Source: Paenibacillus helianthi (GTDB lineage Bacteria; Bacillota; Bacilli; Paenibacillales; Paenibacillaceae). Taken from it: a stretch of 64,000 nt of DNA. The DNA lies in NCBI RefSeq assembly GCF_001909055.1, contig NZ_LVWI01000044.1, positions 31,714 to 95,713 of the forward strand, given 5' to 3'. Below, in pieces: positions 18,164 through 27,032 of the stretch (positions are counted from its first letter, which is position 1; each line of letters starts with the position of its first letter). The notes below the pieces were generated by a model. The model searched no databases. It was not told the origin of the DNA and saw nothing but the letters and a program-made list of their open reading frames with translations. The translations under genes and the position numbers were made by a program.

Positions 18164-18781
18164 CAGCCGCATGGCTTGTACCCCAAAATAGAAGCCAAAG
18201 CCGACCAGCGAAAGTCCCGACAGCACTGAGATCGCCTTAAGCACACGGGCAGTCAGCAATTTACGGAAGACACTGGACGCTGCCGCCATGGATACATCCC
18301 AGAGCAGAATTCCCAGTACAATAGCACCGCTGTACATCAATAGCTGATGCATCGGATACTCGCTGGCGGCTTTTGCCAGGATGGAGCCGTAAATGCCCAG
18401 CCAGAACAGGATGGAGAGCGGATTGAATAAAGACATCAGGAATCCGGCCAGAAAAGATTTGGAAAGGGAGGCCTCACTGCTTCTCATTTCTGAGGCTTCG
18501 ATGATACCTGCATTTTTGATGCTCTCCACTCCTGTGTATACCAGCACAAAAAATCCGAATAACCATAAAAACGCTTTGACAAATGGAGCATCGAGCAGAT
18601 GGATAATACCGAAATAGACCAAAAGCATGTAAATGATATCTGCACTTATGGCTCCAAGCCCGACAAACCAGGCGTGCATAAATCCTCCCCGGATACCCTT
18701 GTCCAATTGTGCAGCGTTAATCGGTCCAATCGGTGCTGAAAGCGACAGCCCCAAAAAAATATAACCTATGAATACATTAAT
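18149..18781 (-). CDS. LysE-family amino acid exporter, probable ATT start
   Basis: Membrane exporter of 210 aa with six predicted helices. LysE family signs are the N-terminal LGLSLSAPIGPINAAQLDKGIRGG and the middle FLMSLFNPLSILFWLGIYG motif (N-P-x-x-x-x-F/W). The first in-frame canonical-type codon is TTG at 18754, but starting there would delete half of the first helix. The full N-terminus (I-N-V-F-I-G-Y-I-F-L) begins with ATT at 18779-18781, which lies 9 bases after a perfect AAGGAGG (complement of 18791-18797), so a rare ATT start is proposed. It probably exports basic or neutral amino acids; substrate not predictable. 3' end overlaps the APC permease gene. Confidence 0.88.
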   Translation of the reverse strand: MNVFIGYIFLGLSLSAPIGPINAAQLDKGIRGGFMHAWFVGLGAISADIIYMLLVYFGIIHLLDAPFVKAFLWLFGFFVLVYTGVESIKNAGIIEASEMRSSEASLSKSFLAGFLMSLFNPLSILFWLGIYGSILAKAASEYPMHQLLMYSGAIVLGILLWDVSMAAASSVFRKLLTARVLKAISVLSGLSLVGFGFYFGVQAMRLLFFH

Positions 18782-18851
18782 AGTGCCCGCCCTCCTTACT
18801 CTACTCTGTAGCTAGCATATTCTGTAAGGATTGGTTATAGGACAACAAATG

Positions 18852-18881
18852 AAGGCCCGCCAAAAAATCAGGGGCCTTTTT
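18852..18881 (+). terminator. terminator-like hairpin without an obvious partner gene
   Basis: AAGGCCC (18852-18858) pairs with GGGCCTT (18872-18878) and is followed by TTTTTG on the plus strand. No plus-strand gene precedes it, so it may be left over from a lost gene. Confidence 0.4.
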
Positions 18882-18893
18882 GAGTCTGCTCTG

Positions 18894-19078
18894 CTACAAG
18901 GACAAGGCCTTGTTTGCCGTAGCCACATCATTGGAAAGCAGTTTGACATGAGCAATTTCTTCCAGGAACACGCCACGGAGCAAGTCCCAGAACTGGACCT
19001 TCTTTATAAAAATACAAATGGAAAATCCCCTAAAAAGTAATTTTCTTGTGAGGTATCTTCCCCTGATGCCGCATGTTT
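18894..19078 (-). pseudogene. remnant of a ferritin-like (EExxH) protein gene
   Basis: On the minus strand one frame reads QFWDLLRGVFLEEIAHVKLL up to TAG at 18894-18896, and upstream in a second frame reads KHAASGEDTSQENYFLGDF up to a stop at about 19004. The first piece contains a LEEIAHV stretch typical of ferritin-like metal-site helices such as manganese catalases. No start codon with a ribosome site and no complete domain exist, so this looks like a frameshifted, truncated relic in the 408-base gap between LysE and the MFS gene. Assignment rests on one short motif. Confidence 0.3.
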
Positions 19079-19189
19079 ATTCTGCATCTTGTCACAGAGT
19101 TGGAAATTTCCCAAGGAAGCAAAGCGTATGATTTCCTGCGCAAGAAACCACAATATCAACATGTGAATAACAACAAAGGTGGTTCTACC

Positions 19190-20467
19190 ATGAAGGGAAA
19201 GAAAGGGGCTCTGGTTGCACTTGCTTCCATCCCGCTGATCATGACATTAGGCAACTCCATGCTGCTGCCTATTCTGCCGCAAATTTCCGGGGAGCTCAGG
19301 ATCAGCGCTTTTCAGGTCAGTATGATTATCACCGTTTACGGACTAATAGCGATCCTGATGATTCCAATTGCGGGATATTTATCCGACCGATTTGGGCGCA
19401 AAAAGGTTATTCTGCCAAGCTTGATCATTGCTGCTCTGGGCGGGGCCGTCTGTGTCGCCGCCGCATGGTTTTTGGAGGGGTCCACTGCATACTGGGTTAT
19501 TCTGGGCGGGCGCTTTGTCCAGGGAATCGGGGCTGCCGGAGCCTTCCCGATCGTTATTCCTTTTGTCGGGGACTTGTTCAAGGATGAGAAAGAAGTCAGC
19601 AGAGGCTTGGGTGTCGTGGAGACCTCGAACACCTTCGGCAAAGTGCTTAGTCCTATTCTAGGCGCTTATCTGGGAACGGTACTTTGGTATGCTCCATTTA
19701 TTGCGATCCCGATTCTATGTCTGGTCTCCTTTGTCCTAATGATATTTCTTGTGAAGGAGCCAAAATCTGAAGGGCAGGCCGAGAAAAAAGCGCTGGGACA
19801 GTTTTTAAAAGGAATCAAGGAGATTCTGCATGAAAAAGGCCGCTGGTTGTATTCGATTTTTGCAGTCGGCGGGATTTGCATGTTCGTAACATTTGGAGTG
19901 TTATTCTACTTATCGGAAACCCTGGAGGCCAAATACAACCTTCACGGCTCCGCCAAAGGTTTCGTTCTGGCGATTCCACTGGCCCTGCTCTGTCTGGCTT
20001 CTTATGGCAGCGGTAAGATTATCGGCCAGAACAAGCTGCTGATGAAATGGCTGGGATTCGGAGGCATGGTGCTGCTGACAGCAGCTATGGTCATCACAGG
20101 CTTCAACAGCAATATTTATTTCATGGTCGGATTCCTGAGTCTCAGCGGTATCGGCATTGGCGTGGCTTTGCCCTGCATGGACGCTTTGATTACGGAGAGT
20201 ATCGAAAAGGAGAACCGGGGGACCATTACATCTCTGTACAGCAGTATGCGCTTCATCGGGGTAGCTCTGGGTCCGCCCGTTGTTTCCCTTCTAATGACCA
20301 GAGGACATTGGGTATTGTTCGGAACGATGGCAGCTGTCGGGACCTTGGGGGGGCTGCTGACATTGTTCGCAGTGAAGCCCAGTGAAGGCGGAAACCCTAA
20401 GGATAATAATCCTTTCAAATCCGGGAGAAGCATGAAGAATCCATGGCAACGCCAGCGGGCGCGGTAA
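19190..20467 (+). CDS. MFS drug exporter, DHA1 type
   Basis: Twelve-helix major facilitator of 425 aa. Motif A, GYLSDRFGRKKVILPS, is in the loop after helix 2, and GRFVQGIGAAGAFPIVIPFVGDLF is the helix 4-5 region typical of DHA1 exporters such as Bmr, Blt and TetA(L). The C-terminal tail is basic (PWQRQRAR). The annotated frame could start at 19073, but the first 39 residues are not transporter-like; ATG 19190 (MKGKKGALVALASIPL) begins the real N-terminus although its ribosome site (AAAGGTGG) is modest. Two same-strand genes follow with gaps of 31 and 41 bases, suggesting one transcript. Confidence 0.88.
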   Translation: MKGKKGALVALASIPLIMTLGNSMLLPILPQISGELRISAFQVSMIITVYGLIAILMIPIAGYLSDRFGRKKVILPSLIIAALGGAVCVAAAWFLEGSTAYWVILGGRFVQGIGAAGAFPIVIPFVGDLFKDEKEVSRGLGVVETSNTFGKVLSPILGAYLGTVLWYAPFIAIPILCLVSFVLMIFLVKEPKSEGQAEKKALGQFLKGIKEILHEKGRWLYSIFAVGGICMFVTFGVLFYLSETLEAKYNLHGSAKGFVLAIPLALLCLASYGSGKIIGQNKLLMKWLGFGGMVLLTAAMVITGFNSNIYFMVGFLSLSGIGIGVALPCMDALITESIEKENRGTITSLYSSMRFIGVALGPPVVSLLMTRGHWVLFGTMAAVGTLGGLLTLFAVKPSEGGNPKDNNPFKSGRSMKNPWQRQRAR

Positions 20468-20498
20468 CTGATCAGGAAGGAGAGGAGAGACGAATCGT

Positions 20499-21422
20499 TT
20501 GGGAAAGTTCTCTATCCGGAAAGCAACTATGCTCGGGACAGTATTTCTTGTAAGTATTGCGCTTATTTTCTGGCATTCCTACAAGAGGGCGGAGCCTGAA
20601 TCCGGTCTGGAGCAGCTTGCTGCCATGCGGAGCGGGGACGGCTACAAAGCCTATTTTGGAGCGGGACAAGGATACAATCTCATTATCATCCAGCTGGAAT
20701 CCTTCCAGAACTTCTTGCTGAATCAATCTGTTCAAGAACAGCCTCTGACTCCTGTACTGAATGAACTGGCGTCTGAAAGCTTATATTTCCCCTATATATT
20801 TCAACAAATTGGCCGTGGAAATACGTCGGATGCAGAATTCGCCGCCAATACCTCCATCTACCCGGTGGGGGGAACACCCATGTCTTCGAAATATGGGAAC
20901 CGGAAGTTTCCCAGTCTGGCCAGATTGCTGCATAAGCGGGGATATACCGCGAATACGTTTCATGTGAATAAAGTGAGCTTTTGGGACCGGAATCAGTTGT
21001 ACCCGGCACTGGGCTTCGACACCTATTATGACCAGCCTTATTTTCGCAAAGAAAAGTTTAACCGTTTCGGGGCCTCGGACGAGGAACTCTACCGCGTAGC
21101 CTTCAACAAGCTGAACGCTTTGGCGCTGAAGCATCAAACATTCTATGCCCAATTGGTGACCGCCTCCAGCCACTCTCCTTATACGATCCCGGAAGACAGG
21201 AAACGTCTGAAGCTGAATGCGGCATTAGACGGCAATACCCTCGGAAATTATCTTACAGCCATCCATTATGTTGATTATGCCCTTGGGACCTTTATCGATA
21301 AGCTTAAACAATCCGGGTTATGGAATAACAGCGTAGTTGTTGTATACGGGGATCATTTCGGGCTCAATAAGAAAAATTATAATCCTCAAAAGATCGCAGG
21401 AGTGGAGGAAACCGGAAACTAA
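20499..21422 (+). pseudogene. truncated lipoteichoic acid synthase-like sulfatase-fold protein
   Basis: A 307-aa frame with one N-terminal membrane helix (11-27) and the front two thirds of an LtaS catalytic domain. Seen: the metal ligand in IIIQLESFQNF (Glu67), the nucleophile in GRGNTSDAEF (Thr109), the substrate-side FWDRNQLYPALGFDTYYD, and the late metal site VVVYGDHFGLN. Normal LtaS proteins have five helices before and about 170 residues after this region. Here the protein ends at IAGVEETGN just after the DHFG site, so the C-terminal part of the sulfatase fold is missing, and no continuation exists downstream before the next gene. The start is TTG behind GGAAGGAGAGGAG. Probably inactive, or a divergent short paralogue. 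Confidence 0.7.
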
Positions 21423-21463
21423 TGGAATCCAAAAATGAAATTACAACTGGAGGATGACGGCGA

Positions 21464-22732
21464 ATGAATGATTCAACCCTTATGCAATCCATACGGAAGC
21501 TCGCTCAGCCTTGGGGCAGCGATGAATCGTATGACAGTCTGATCGCTGAGGCCAAAAGCGCAAGTTATGTTCTGCTCGGAGAAGCATCGCATGGCACCTC
21601 AGAGTTCTACAGCGTTCGTGCCGGGCTAACCAAACGTCTTATCGCAGAAGAAGGCTTCCGGTTCATTGCGGTAGAAGGGGACTGGCCATCCTGCTATACG
21701 CTTAACCGCTATATCAAAGGGTATCCGGATGCGGCAGACCAAGCAAGGGAGGCCCTCAGCGATTATACCCGATGGCCCTCCTGGATGTGGGCGAACCGCG
21801 AAATTCTGGAATTGGCGGAATGGCTGCGCAGCTATAATGAAGAGCGGCCGGAATCAGAGAAGGTTGGCTTTTACGGCATAGATATGTATAGTCTTTGGGA
21901 ATCAATGGATGAAATTCTGAAATATCTCACTTCTAAAGGCAGCCCGGACCTGGAAGCGGCTATGCATGCTTTTGAATGCTTTGAACCTTACGGCAGGGAG
22001 GGGCAGTCGTATGGGATATCAGCGTCTTTATACGGAGAGGGCTGCGAGGAGGAGGTGGTTTCGCTGTTAAGCAAACTTCAGGATGAGTGGAAGCAGGCCC
22101 ATCCGGCTGACCGCGAGAATGCATTAAGCGCTGAGCTCAATGCGATGACTGTACAGGGGGCGGAATCCTATTACCGGACGATGATACGTCATGACTCCGA
22201 TTCATGGAACATCCGGGACCGCCATATGGTTGCAGCCTTGGAGAAGCTGATGGAGTTCCATGGTGAGGGTGCCCGGGTAGTGGTATGGGAGCATAACACT
22301 CATATTGGTGATGCCCGGGCAACCGATATGGCGCAGGACCAGATGGTCAATGTAGGACAATTGCTGCGTGAAAAATATGGAAGCACCGTATATGCCGTTG
22401 GCTTCGGGACGTACCGGGGGACGGTCATTGCCGGGAGAGCCTGGGGAGCTCCAGCGGAGGAAATGCAGGTTCCGCCAGCGCTTAAGAACAGCTGGGAGGA
22501 GCTGCTGCACCGGGATGGGGCAGAAGACAAGCTGCTCTTGTTCAGCCAGGAAGAGACCGTACTGGACCAGAAGGTTATCGGACACCGGGCTATTGGTGTG
22601 GTCTACCATCCGGAACGGGAGCGGGGCAATTACGTACCCTCCATCCTTTCGAAGCGCTACAACGCTTTTATTTATCTCGACCATACCCACGCGCTGTCTC
22701 CGGTTCAGACGGGGGCTGCTTTTACCTCTTGA
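21464..22732 (+). CDS. erythromycin-esterase-family hydrolase
   Basis: Member of the Ere family (422 aa), which contains macrolide lactone esterases and many proteins of unknown function. The active-site pattern is complete at the N-terminus: VLLGEASHGTSEFY with Glu40, His43 and Glu47, then FIAVEGDWPS with Glu71, and later VWEHNTHIGDA around 273-283 with the second catalytic His. The TRWPSWMWANREILELAEWLR block is also typical. It starts 10 bases after TGGAGGATG. It ends inside the last 11 bases of the convergent GH13 gene. Most chromosomal family members, such as the Bacillus cereus proteins, do not hydrolyse macrolides (family knowledge), so resistance must not be assumed. Confidence 0.88.
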   Translation: MNDSTLMQSIRKLAQPWGSDESYDSLIAEAKSASYVLLGEASHGTSEFYSVRAGLTKRLIAEEGFRFIAVEGDWPSCYTLNRYIKGYPDAADQAREALSDYTRWPSWMWANREILELAEWLRSYNEERPESEKVGFYGIDMYSLWESMDEILKYLTSKGSPDLEAAMHAFECFEPYGREGQSYGISASLYGEGCEEEVVSLLSKLQDEWKQAHPADRENALSAELNAMTVQGAESYYRTMIRHDSDSWNIRDRHMVAALEKLMEFHGEGARVVVWEHNTHIGDARATDMAQDQMVNVGQLLREKYGSTVYAVGFGTYRGTVIAGRAWGAPAEEMQVPPALKNSWEELLHRDGAEDKLLLFSQEETVLDQKVIGHRAIGVVYHPERERGNYVPSILSKRYNAFIYLDHTHALSPVQTGAAFTS

Positions 22733-24509
22733 TCAGAATTTGGTAACTGAAAGGTTCAAGATGGAGCTGCAAGCATCCTCCTGTTGAAATCACTTGTTCC
22801 TTATTGGTTACATCCTGAAATGCTCCTTCCAGCGGAAGGGACAGGGAAACAAGCTGTTCCGAAGGGTTCAGTGAAATGACGAAATGTGCATGCGCATCCT
22901 TGCGTTCATATACAAAAGCGCGTTCCCCCGGGTCTGCCCTCAGGACATGGAAACAGCCTGTCTGCAAAGCCGGGAACGTTACGCGCAGCCGGATCAGAGA
23001 CCGGTAGCACTCGAACAGTTCCCGGTTCTGGAACTCTTTTTCCCAGATCATGCATTTGCGGCAATCCGGATCACCGGTCCCCTCAAGACCGATTTCATCG
23101 CCATACAAGATGCAGGGAGTCCCGGTAAAAGTGAACAGGAAGGCTGCAGCCAGCTTAAGCTTTCTTGCATCCCCGCCCAGCTGTGTGAGAATCCGCGGAG
23201 TATCGTGACTCGCGAGCAGGTTGAACAATACCTCATTGGCTTGCTGCGGGTAACGCATCAGGAGGTTGCTAATCTGGGCTCCAAAGCGTTGAGCGTCAAT
23301 GTCACCGTTATTCAGATATTCAATCAAACGCCTTGCAAGCGGATAGTTCATGACCGAATCGAATTGATCTCCGTGCAGCCAGCGCATAGAATCACTCCAC
23401 ACCTCTCCAATGATAAAAGCGTCGGGATTGATGGTTTTAACAAGCCTGCGGAAGTTCCTCCAGAAGGTATGGTCAACTTCGTTGGCCACATCCAGTCTCC
23501 AGCCGTCAATAGCTACTTCGTTCATCCAATACGCAGCGGTATCCAGCAGATATTTCCGGGCCTCAGGATTTGCCGTATTCAGCTTGGGCATCTCAGCAAA
23601 AAAACCAAACGCCTCATAGTTGGGCTTCCCATCGGTTACCTTCACAGGAAACTCATGAATGTGGAACCAGCCGGCATAGGGGGAGTGTGGTCCATGTTCA
23701 ATCACATCCTGAAATTGGGATGATTGTGCACTGATATGGTTAAACACGGCATCAAGCACAACACGGATTTGCCGGGCATGAGCGTTTTTGACCAGATTCT
23801 TCAGTACCGCAAGGTCACCCAAATTCGGGTCCACCTTCCTGTAATCGGTTGTATTATATTTATGGTTACTTGGAGCTTCAAAGATGGGGGTCAGATATAT
23901 AGCCGTGATCCCCAGCTCAGCCAAATGATCCAGATGGTCTATGATTCCTTGAAGATCTCCTCCGAAGAAACTTTCAACCGTAGGCGCATCTCCCCATGCT
24001 GAAATACTCTCGGGATCATTTCCGGGGTCGCCATTGGCGAACCGGTCGGGCATGATCTGATAGAATACGGCAGACTTGGCCCATTCCGGAGCCTTAAACA
24101 GATCCACTTCATGGATATAAGGTCTTTCGAAGTATCCCTCCGGCGGTTCAGGCTGCCTGGTGAAGATTCCTTCTTCTGTCATCCAGACGGTCTCTTCTCC
24201 GGCATGAAAGCGAAAGGCATAAGAGAAGCGCTTATTTTGGGGTTTTACAGCCGTTTCCCAATAATCAAAGAGCTGGTCGGTTACTATCTTTTGCATCCTG
24301 TGCTCATGATGATAGTTCTTCCAATCGTATTTGTCGCCCGTGAGGGCAAAGACCTGCTTCACATTCTCCTTCTGGGTCCGGACACGCAAATGGAAGGTGT
24401 CCTTGTCATAGAGGTATGCCCAGTTGCTGTGAGGGACATGATGCAGGCCCTCCAGATGAATAGGTTTATGCTCTGCCGCAGAATTCACAATACAATCCTT
24501 GTTCTTCAC
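22722..24509 (-). CDS. GH13 neopullulanase/maltogenic-amylase-type glycosidase
   Basis: Cytoplasmic enzyme of 595 aa acting on maltodextrins, cyclodextrins or pullulan fragments. An N-terminal CBM34-like domain (about 10-130) precedes the (beta/alpha)8 barrel. The four GH13 regions are intact: DAVFNH, GWRLDVANE (nucleophile Asp340), IIGEVWSD (acid/base Glu369) and LASHDTPR (Asp436). Region II and the N-terminal domain fit subfamily GH13_20. A frame six codons longer begins with ATG at 24527 but lacks a ribosome site; GTG 24509 follows GGGAGG by 5-6 bases and is preferred. No signal peptide. It stands alone, with no maltose transporter nearby, and converges with the Ere-family gene with an 11-base overlap. 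Confidence 0.92.
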   Translation of the reverse strand: MKNKDCIVNSAAEHKPIHLEGLHHVPHSNWAYLYDKDTFHLRVRTQKENVKQVFALTGDKYDWKNYHHEHRMQKIVTDQLFDYWETAVKPQNKRFSYAFRFHAGEETVWMTEEGIFTRQPEPPEGYFERPYIHEVDLFKAPEWAKSAVFYQIMPDRFANGDPGNDPESISAWGDAPTVESFFGGDLQGIIDHLDHLAELGITAIYLTPIFEAPSNHKYNTTDYRKVDPNLGDLAVLKNLVKNAHARQIRVVLDAVFNHISAQSSQFQDVIEHGPHSPYAGWFHIHEFPVKVTDGKPNYEAFGFFAEMPKLNTANPEARKYLLDTAAYWMNEVAIDGWRLDVANEVDHTFWRNFRRLVKTINPDAFIIGEVWSDSMRWLHGDQFDSVMNYPLARRLIEYLNNGDIDAQRFGAQISNLLMRYPQQANEVLFNLLASHDTPRILTQLGGDARKLKLAAAFLFTFTGTPCILYGDEIGLEGTGDPDCRKCMIWEKEFQNRELFECYRSLIRLRVTFPALQTGCFHVLRADPGERAFVYERKDAHAHFVISLNPSEQLVSLSLPLEGAFQDVTNKEQVISTGGCLQLHLEPFSYQILIKR

Positions 24510-24600
24510 AAAAGGCCTCCCAATCATTTGAATATGTATATTGTAGCCGCCGGATTGGAAATTAAGCCTTTCTTTTACGGGGAATTTACAAGTGTGGAAT

Positions 24601-24639
24601 TTAAAAAGCCCTCTCTATCCGGTTCGGATAGAAAGGGCT
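24601..24639 (-). terminator. terminator of the DUF3231 gene
   Basis: A 15-bp inverted repeat with one mismatch (AGCCCTCTCTATCCG at 24607-24621 and its partner ending AAAGGGCT at 24639) has a short loop. On the minus strand it is followed by TTTTTAA. Confidence 0.85.
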
Positions 24640-24646
24640 ACTGCTG

Positions 24647-25168
24647 TTAGGCGTTCACAGTTTCATGTCTTTTCACTTGTAGCGGCGGAGGAATAAGCCA
24701 GCCTTTTTCTTTAGTCATCTTCAGAATTTTGACACCAAGGGCTGCCTTAGTCATGTGATACTTGGCGAATAAAGCCCCAATATCCTCACGGATACTTTGT
24801 CCCATTACTTGGCTGCAGGCTACCAATGAAGTGGCGACGTCCGCTGCAATTTTGGCTGCAATTTCGGGATCTGTAAATCTTGCTCCCACAGGAATGTCTT
24901 CGAGCTTGACCTGCGGTCTGTCAGGCAGTGCCGGAGCAGTGCCGATACCGTTATCTGTCAATAGTTTATCACATTCGCTTACTTCCAGTTCAGCCTGATC
25001 AATCAAGGAGCCGAGGATTTTTTTCAGCTCATGGTCACCCGCATGATTCAGATATGCGCGGTAACAGGAGATGGATCCCTTTGCAACCATTGAAGCTTGC
25101 CATACACCGTATATTTCTCCGTAATGCATAGGTTCATCTTTTGAATTTCCGCCTAATATCCCTGACAT
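24647..25168 (-). CDS. DUF3231 family protein
   Basis: A 173-aa protein of the DUF3231 family, a ferritin-like four-helix-bundle group found in endospore formers and loosely linked with the spore coat (family knowledge). Seen: the helix YGEIYGVWQASMVAKGSISCYRAYLNHAGD, the second helix KKILGSLIDQAELEVSECDKLLTDNG, the proline-rich linker ALPDRPQVKLEDIPVGARFTD and the closing KWGLI-like segment (KEKGWLIPPPLQ). The start is ATG 25168 (MSGILGG) behind AAAGGAG; the frame opens two codons earlier at a position too close to the ribosome site. It ends 138 bases before the GH13 start and has its own terminator. Confidence 0.85.
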   Translation of the reverse strand: MSGILGGNSKDEPMHYGEIYGVWQASMVAKGSISCYRAYLNHAGDHELKKILGSLIDQAELEVSECDKLLTDNGIGTAPALPDRPQVKLEDIPVGARFTDPEIAAKIAADVATSLVACSQVMGQSIREDIGALFAKYHMTKAALGVKILKMTKEKGWLIPPPLQVKRHETVNA

Positions 25169-25283
25169 ACACATACTCCTTTAGCCTTTTATTTTTCTTT
25201 CAAAAGACGGCAGTTCCGTCTCTGCTTACTGGCATAGTATGTCCTGGATCCCACAAATTAACGCGCAAATTCGTGTGAAGTTC

Positions 25284-26519
25284 TCAATTTCCATAAATGA
25301 TATCCTGCTTGCCCAGTCTCGAATCGTTCCAGACCGCGGCCAGCGTATCCGGGAATTTGGTAGCTGCAGTAATATAGTCGCCAATCAGCGGAACAGGCGT
25401 GGGAGAATTGCCGTTTGGATTGGTGGAAACATCGGATATCCGCCGATTGGCGAAGGAAACGCCGGCATTGAAAGACTCAGCGACAAAAACATCCAATAGA
25501 AATCCGTTCACCCGGTTGGTGTAATAAATCACCCGTATGGTTCCGTTCGAGGGGGAGACGGTAATGGAAGGGGAGAAGTTCTGTGAGCCCGCCGGTGCTC
25601 CTGTGATACTAATAGGCGAGGACCACAGCAATCCATCCGGGGAACGGGAAAAAAAGACATCCGCATAGCCCAGACGGAAATCATTCCAGACCGCATACAC
25701 AAACCCCCCGAACTGTCCGGCGGAAATGTCGGTCCCCAAGCTGAGGTTCGTCTGTACCCGGAACGCGTAATTCGGCACGGGCAGAGGACTCGGCACAGGA
25801 ACTGTACTGGCGATGAACGTAGCTCCCAGGATCACTGGAGGGTTGAAGGAAACACCCCCATCCAGAGATACTCTGATATATGCATTCGTCGGGAGGTTGG
25901 AGCGGGTCTGAATATAACCGACATACAGCTCTCCGGCGAGTCCGACGGCAAGGGCAGCCCGGTCAAGCTCGCCTCTGGGATCGGATATGCGCAGCGGCCG
26001 TTCCCAACTGAGTCCCTGATCCAGAGAACGTTGGAAAAAGATAGCCGAGTTCTGGGAAAGGTCGTAAATGGGCGTATAGCCTACATATGCATTTCCCCGG
26101 TAGGGACTGGAGGGAGAACGGTCAACAGCGATATAAGGTTCATCATTGTGAACATATAATCCAAACCCTTGCTGTACAATGACCGGGGGATTAAACGTTA
26201 TTCCGTTATCAAAAGAACTGTAGGTAGCAATCGTTCCATCCATAAATTCATTGAAGTAATGAACCGCCACGATGAATGTGTCGGGAAACGTATAATCGAT
26301 TGTCGGGGCTTCTGCGCTCATGTACCCTGGTGCTTGCGGCAATACGGTATTTGACCAAGTTGCTCCTCCGTCGATCGAACGGTAGAAGCCTGTTAATGCG
26401 GTTCCTGTACTGTCTTCCACCGCGACCACACACAGAATATTCGGGTCCAGCGTATTTACCGCTATCGAGGGCTCGATATGATTCCCCGGCAAAGCGGCAG
26501 TTATGTTCACGTTAGCCAA
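25284..26519 (-). CDS. Asp-box (BNR) beta-propeller protein, sialidase-like, function unknown
   Basis: A 411-aa protein that resembles the six-bladed sialidase fold. At least five Asp-box motifs are visible: SIDGGATW, SFDNGITF, SLDQGLSW, SLDGGVSF and SFNAGVSF, plus a degenerate SPDGLLW. Sialidase catalytic residues (arginine triad with FRIP motif) are not evident, so enzymatic activity is doubtful. No signal peptide is seen. The start is TTG 26519 behind GAGGTGAT, with no ATG nearby. It is the last gene of a four-gene minus-strand set (27844, 27443, 26905 and 26519 starts), with 14 bases to the gene upstream. A structural or carbohydrate-binding role on the spore or cell surface is possible but not shown. 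Confidence 0.75.
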   Translation of the reverse strand: MANVNITAALPGNHIEPSIAVNTLDPNILCVVAVEDSTGTALTGFYRSIDGGATWSNTVLPQAPGYMSAEAPTIDYTFPDTFIVAVHYFNEFMDGTIATYSSFDNGITFNPPVIVQQGFGLYVHNDEPYIAVDRSPSSPYRGNAYVGYTPIYDLSQNSAIFFQRSLDQGLSWERPLRISDPRGELDRAALAVGLAGELYVGYIQTRSNLPTNAYIRVSLDGGVSFNPPVILGATFIASTVPVPSPLPVPNYAFRVQTNLSLGTDISAGQFGGFVYAVWNDFRLGYADVFFSRSPDGLLWSSPISITGAPAGSQNFSPSITVSPSNGTIRVIYYTNRVNGFLLDVFVAESFNAGVSFANRRISDVSTNPNGNSPTPVPLIGDYITAATKFPDTLAAVWNDSRLGKQDIIYGN

Positions 26520-26533
26520 TGGATCACCTCATT

Positions 26534-26905
26534 TTAGGAAGAAATAATCGATAACCGGTCAATATATGTAAGTTCAGGCTGCAGAATCCGATCCAGAGTG
26601 TTTCCGCTCGCATCCAGCGCAAAGATGTTAATAATGGTGTCTACTGCACTGTAGAAATTGACTTGGACCTCATAATAATCGGCAAGCGTAACTGAATAGG
26701 TCTGGGCAACAAGCTGCTGGGGATTAAGCTGGAAAAGGGTTTCTCCGACAGCAACACGTGTGAAGCTCGCTCCACGGAACTGGAAAATCTGCAAGGTGAG
26801 ATTAATGGGGGAAATAATGGAATCGTTTAAGCAGGAGATTTGAATCCGGTCCAAATGGGTGGAGCCTGTTGGAGGATTGTATACCGCTCCCGTTGTAAAA
26901 GGCAT
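26534..26905 (-). CDS. uncharacterised beta-rich protein of the propeller cassette
   Basis: A 123-aa protein that I do not recognise. It has alternating hydrophobic and polar residues and no charged clusters, as in a beta-sandwich (LQIFQFRGASFTRVAVGETLF, YEVQVNFYSAVDTIINIFALD). No signal peptide, no membrane helix, one Cys (position 30). ATG 26905 lies 8 bases after AAGGAG. It sits between two beta-rich paralogues upstream and the Asp-box protein 14 bases downstream, with an inverted repeat in the 127-base gap upstream. The shared operon suggests a common product such as a surface layer or spore component. Confidence 0.65.
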   Translation of the reverse strand: MPFTTGAVYNPPTGSTHLDRIQISCLNDSIISPINLTLQIFQFRGASFTRVAVGETLFQLNPQQLVAQTYSVTLADYYEVQVNFYSAVDTIINIFALDASGNTLDRILQPELTYIDRLSIISS

Positions 26906-26998
26906 GGCATGAACTCCTTCCGGCCTTGGTTGAGGCGTTTAGTAAAACGTATGTGAAGCAATTTTGTCCTATGCCGGAATTCCAGAATATGTATGATT

Positions 26999-27025
26999 AC
27001 AGAGGGAGGACGAATCTCCCTCTGT
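26999..27025 (-). other. intercistronic stem-loop in the propeller cassette
   Basis: A perfect 10-bp inverted repeat, ACAGAGGGAG (26999-27008) and CTCCCTCTGT (27016-27025) with a 7-base loop, lies 8 bases after the stop of the second paralogue. It has no U-run on the minus strand, so it may stabilise or attenuate mRNA rather than terminate fully. Confidence 0.5.
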
Positions 27026-27032
27026 GTGGGGC

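Noticed and set aside
19073..19189. N-terminal extension of the MFS gene
   Set aside because: The 39 extra residues are not hydrophobic or transporter-like and the upstream ATG has no ribosome site; ATG 19190 begins the true first helix.
21464..22732. Call of macrolide resistance from the Ere-family gene
   Set aside because: Most family members in Firmicute chromosomes are not macrolide esterases; the motif alone supports the family, not the resistance.
22884..23723. 279-codon plus-strand frame opposite the GH13 gene
   Set aside because: Antisense shadow of the intact GH13 motifs on the other strand; no family features.
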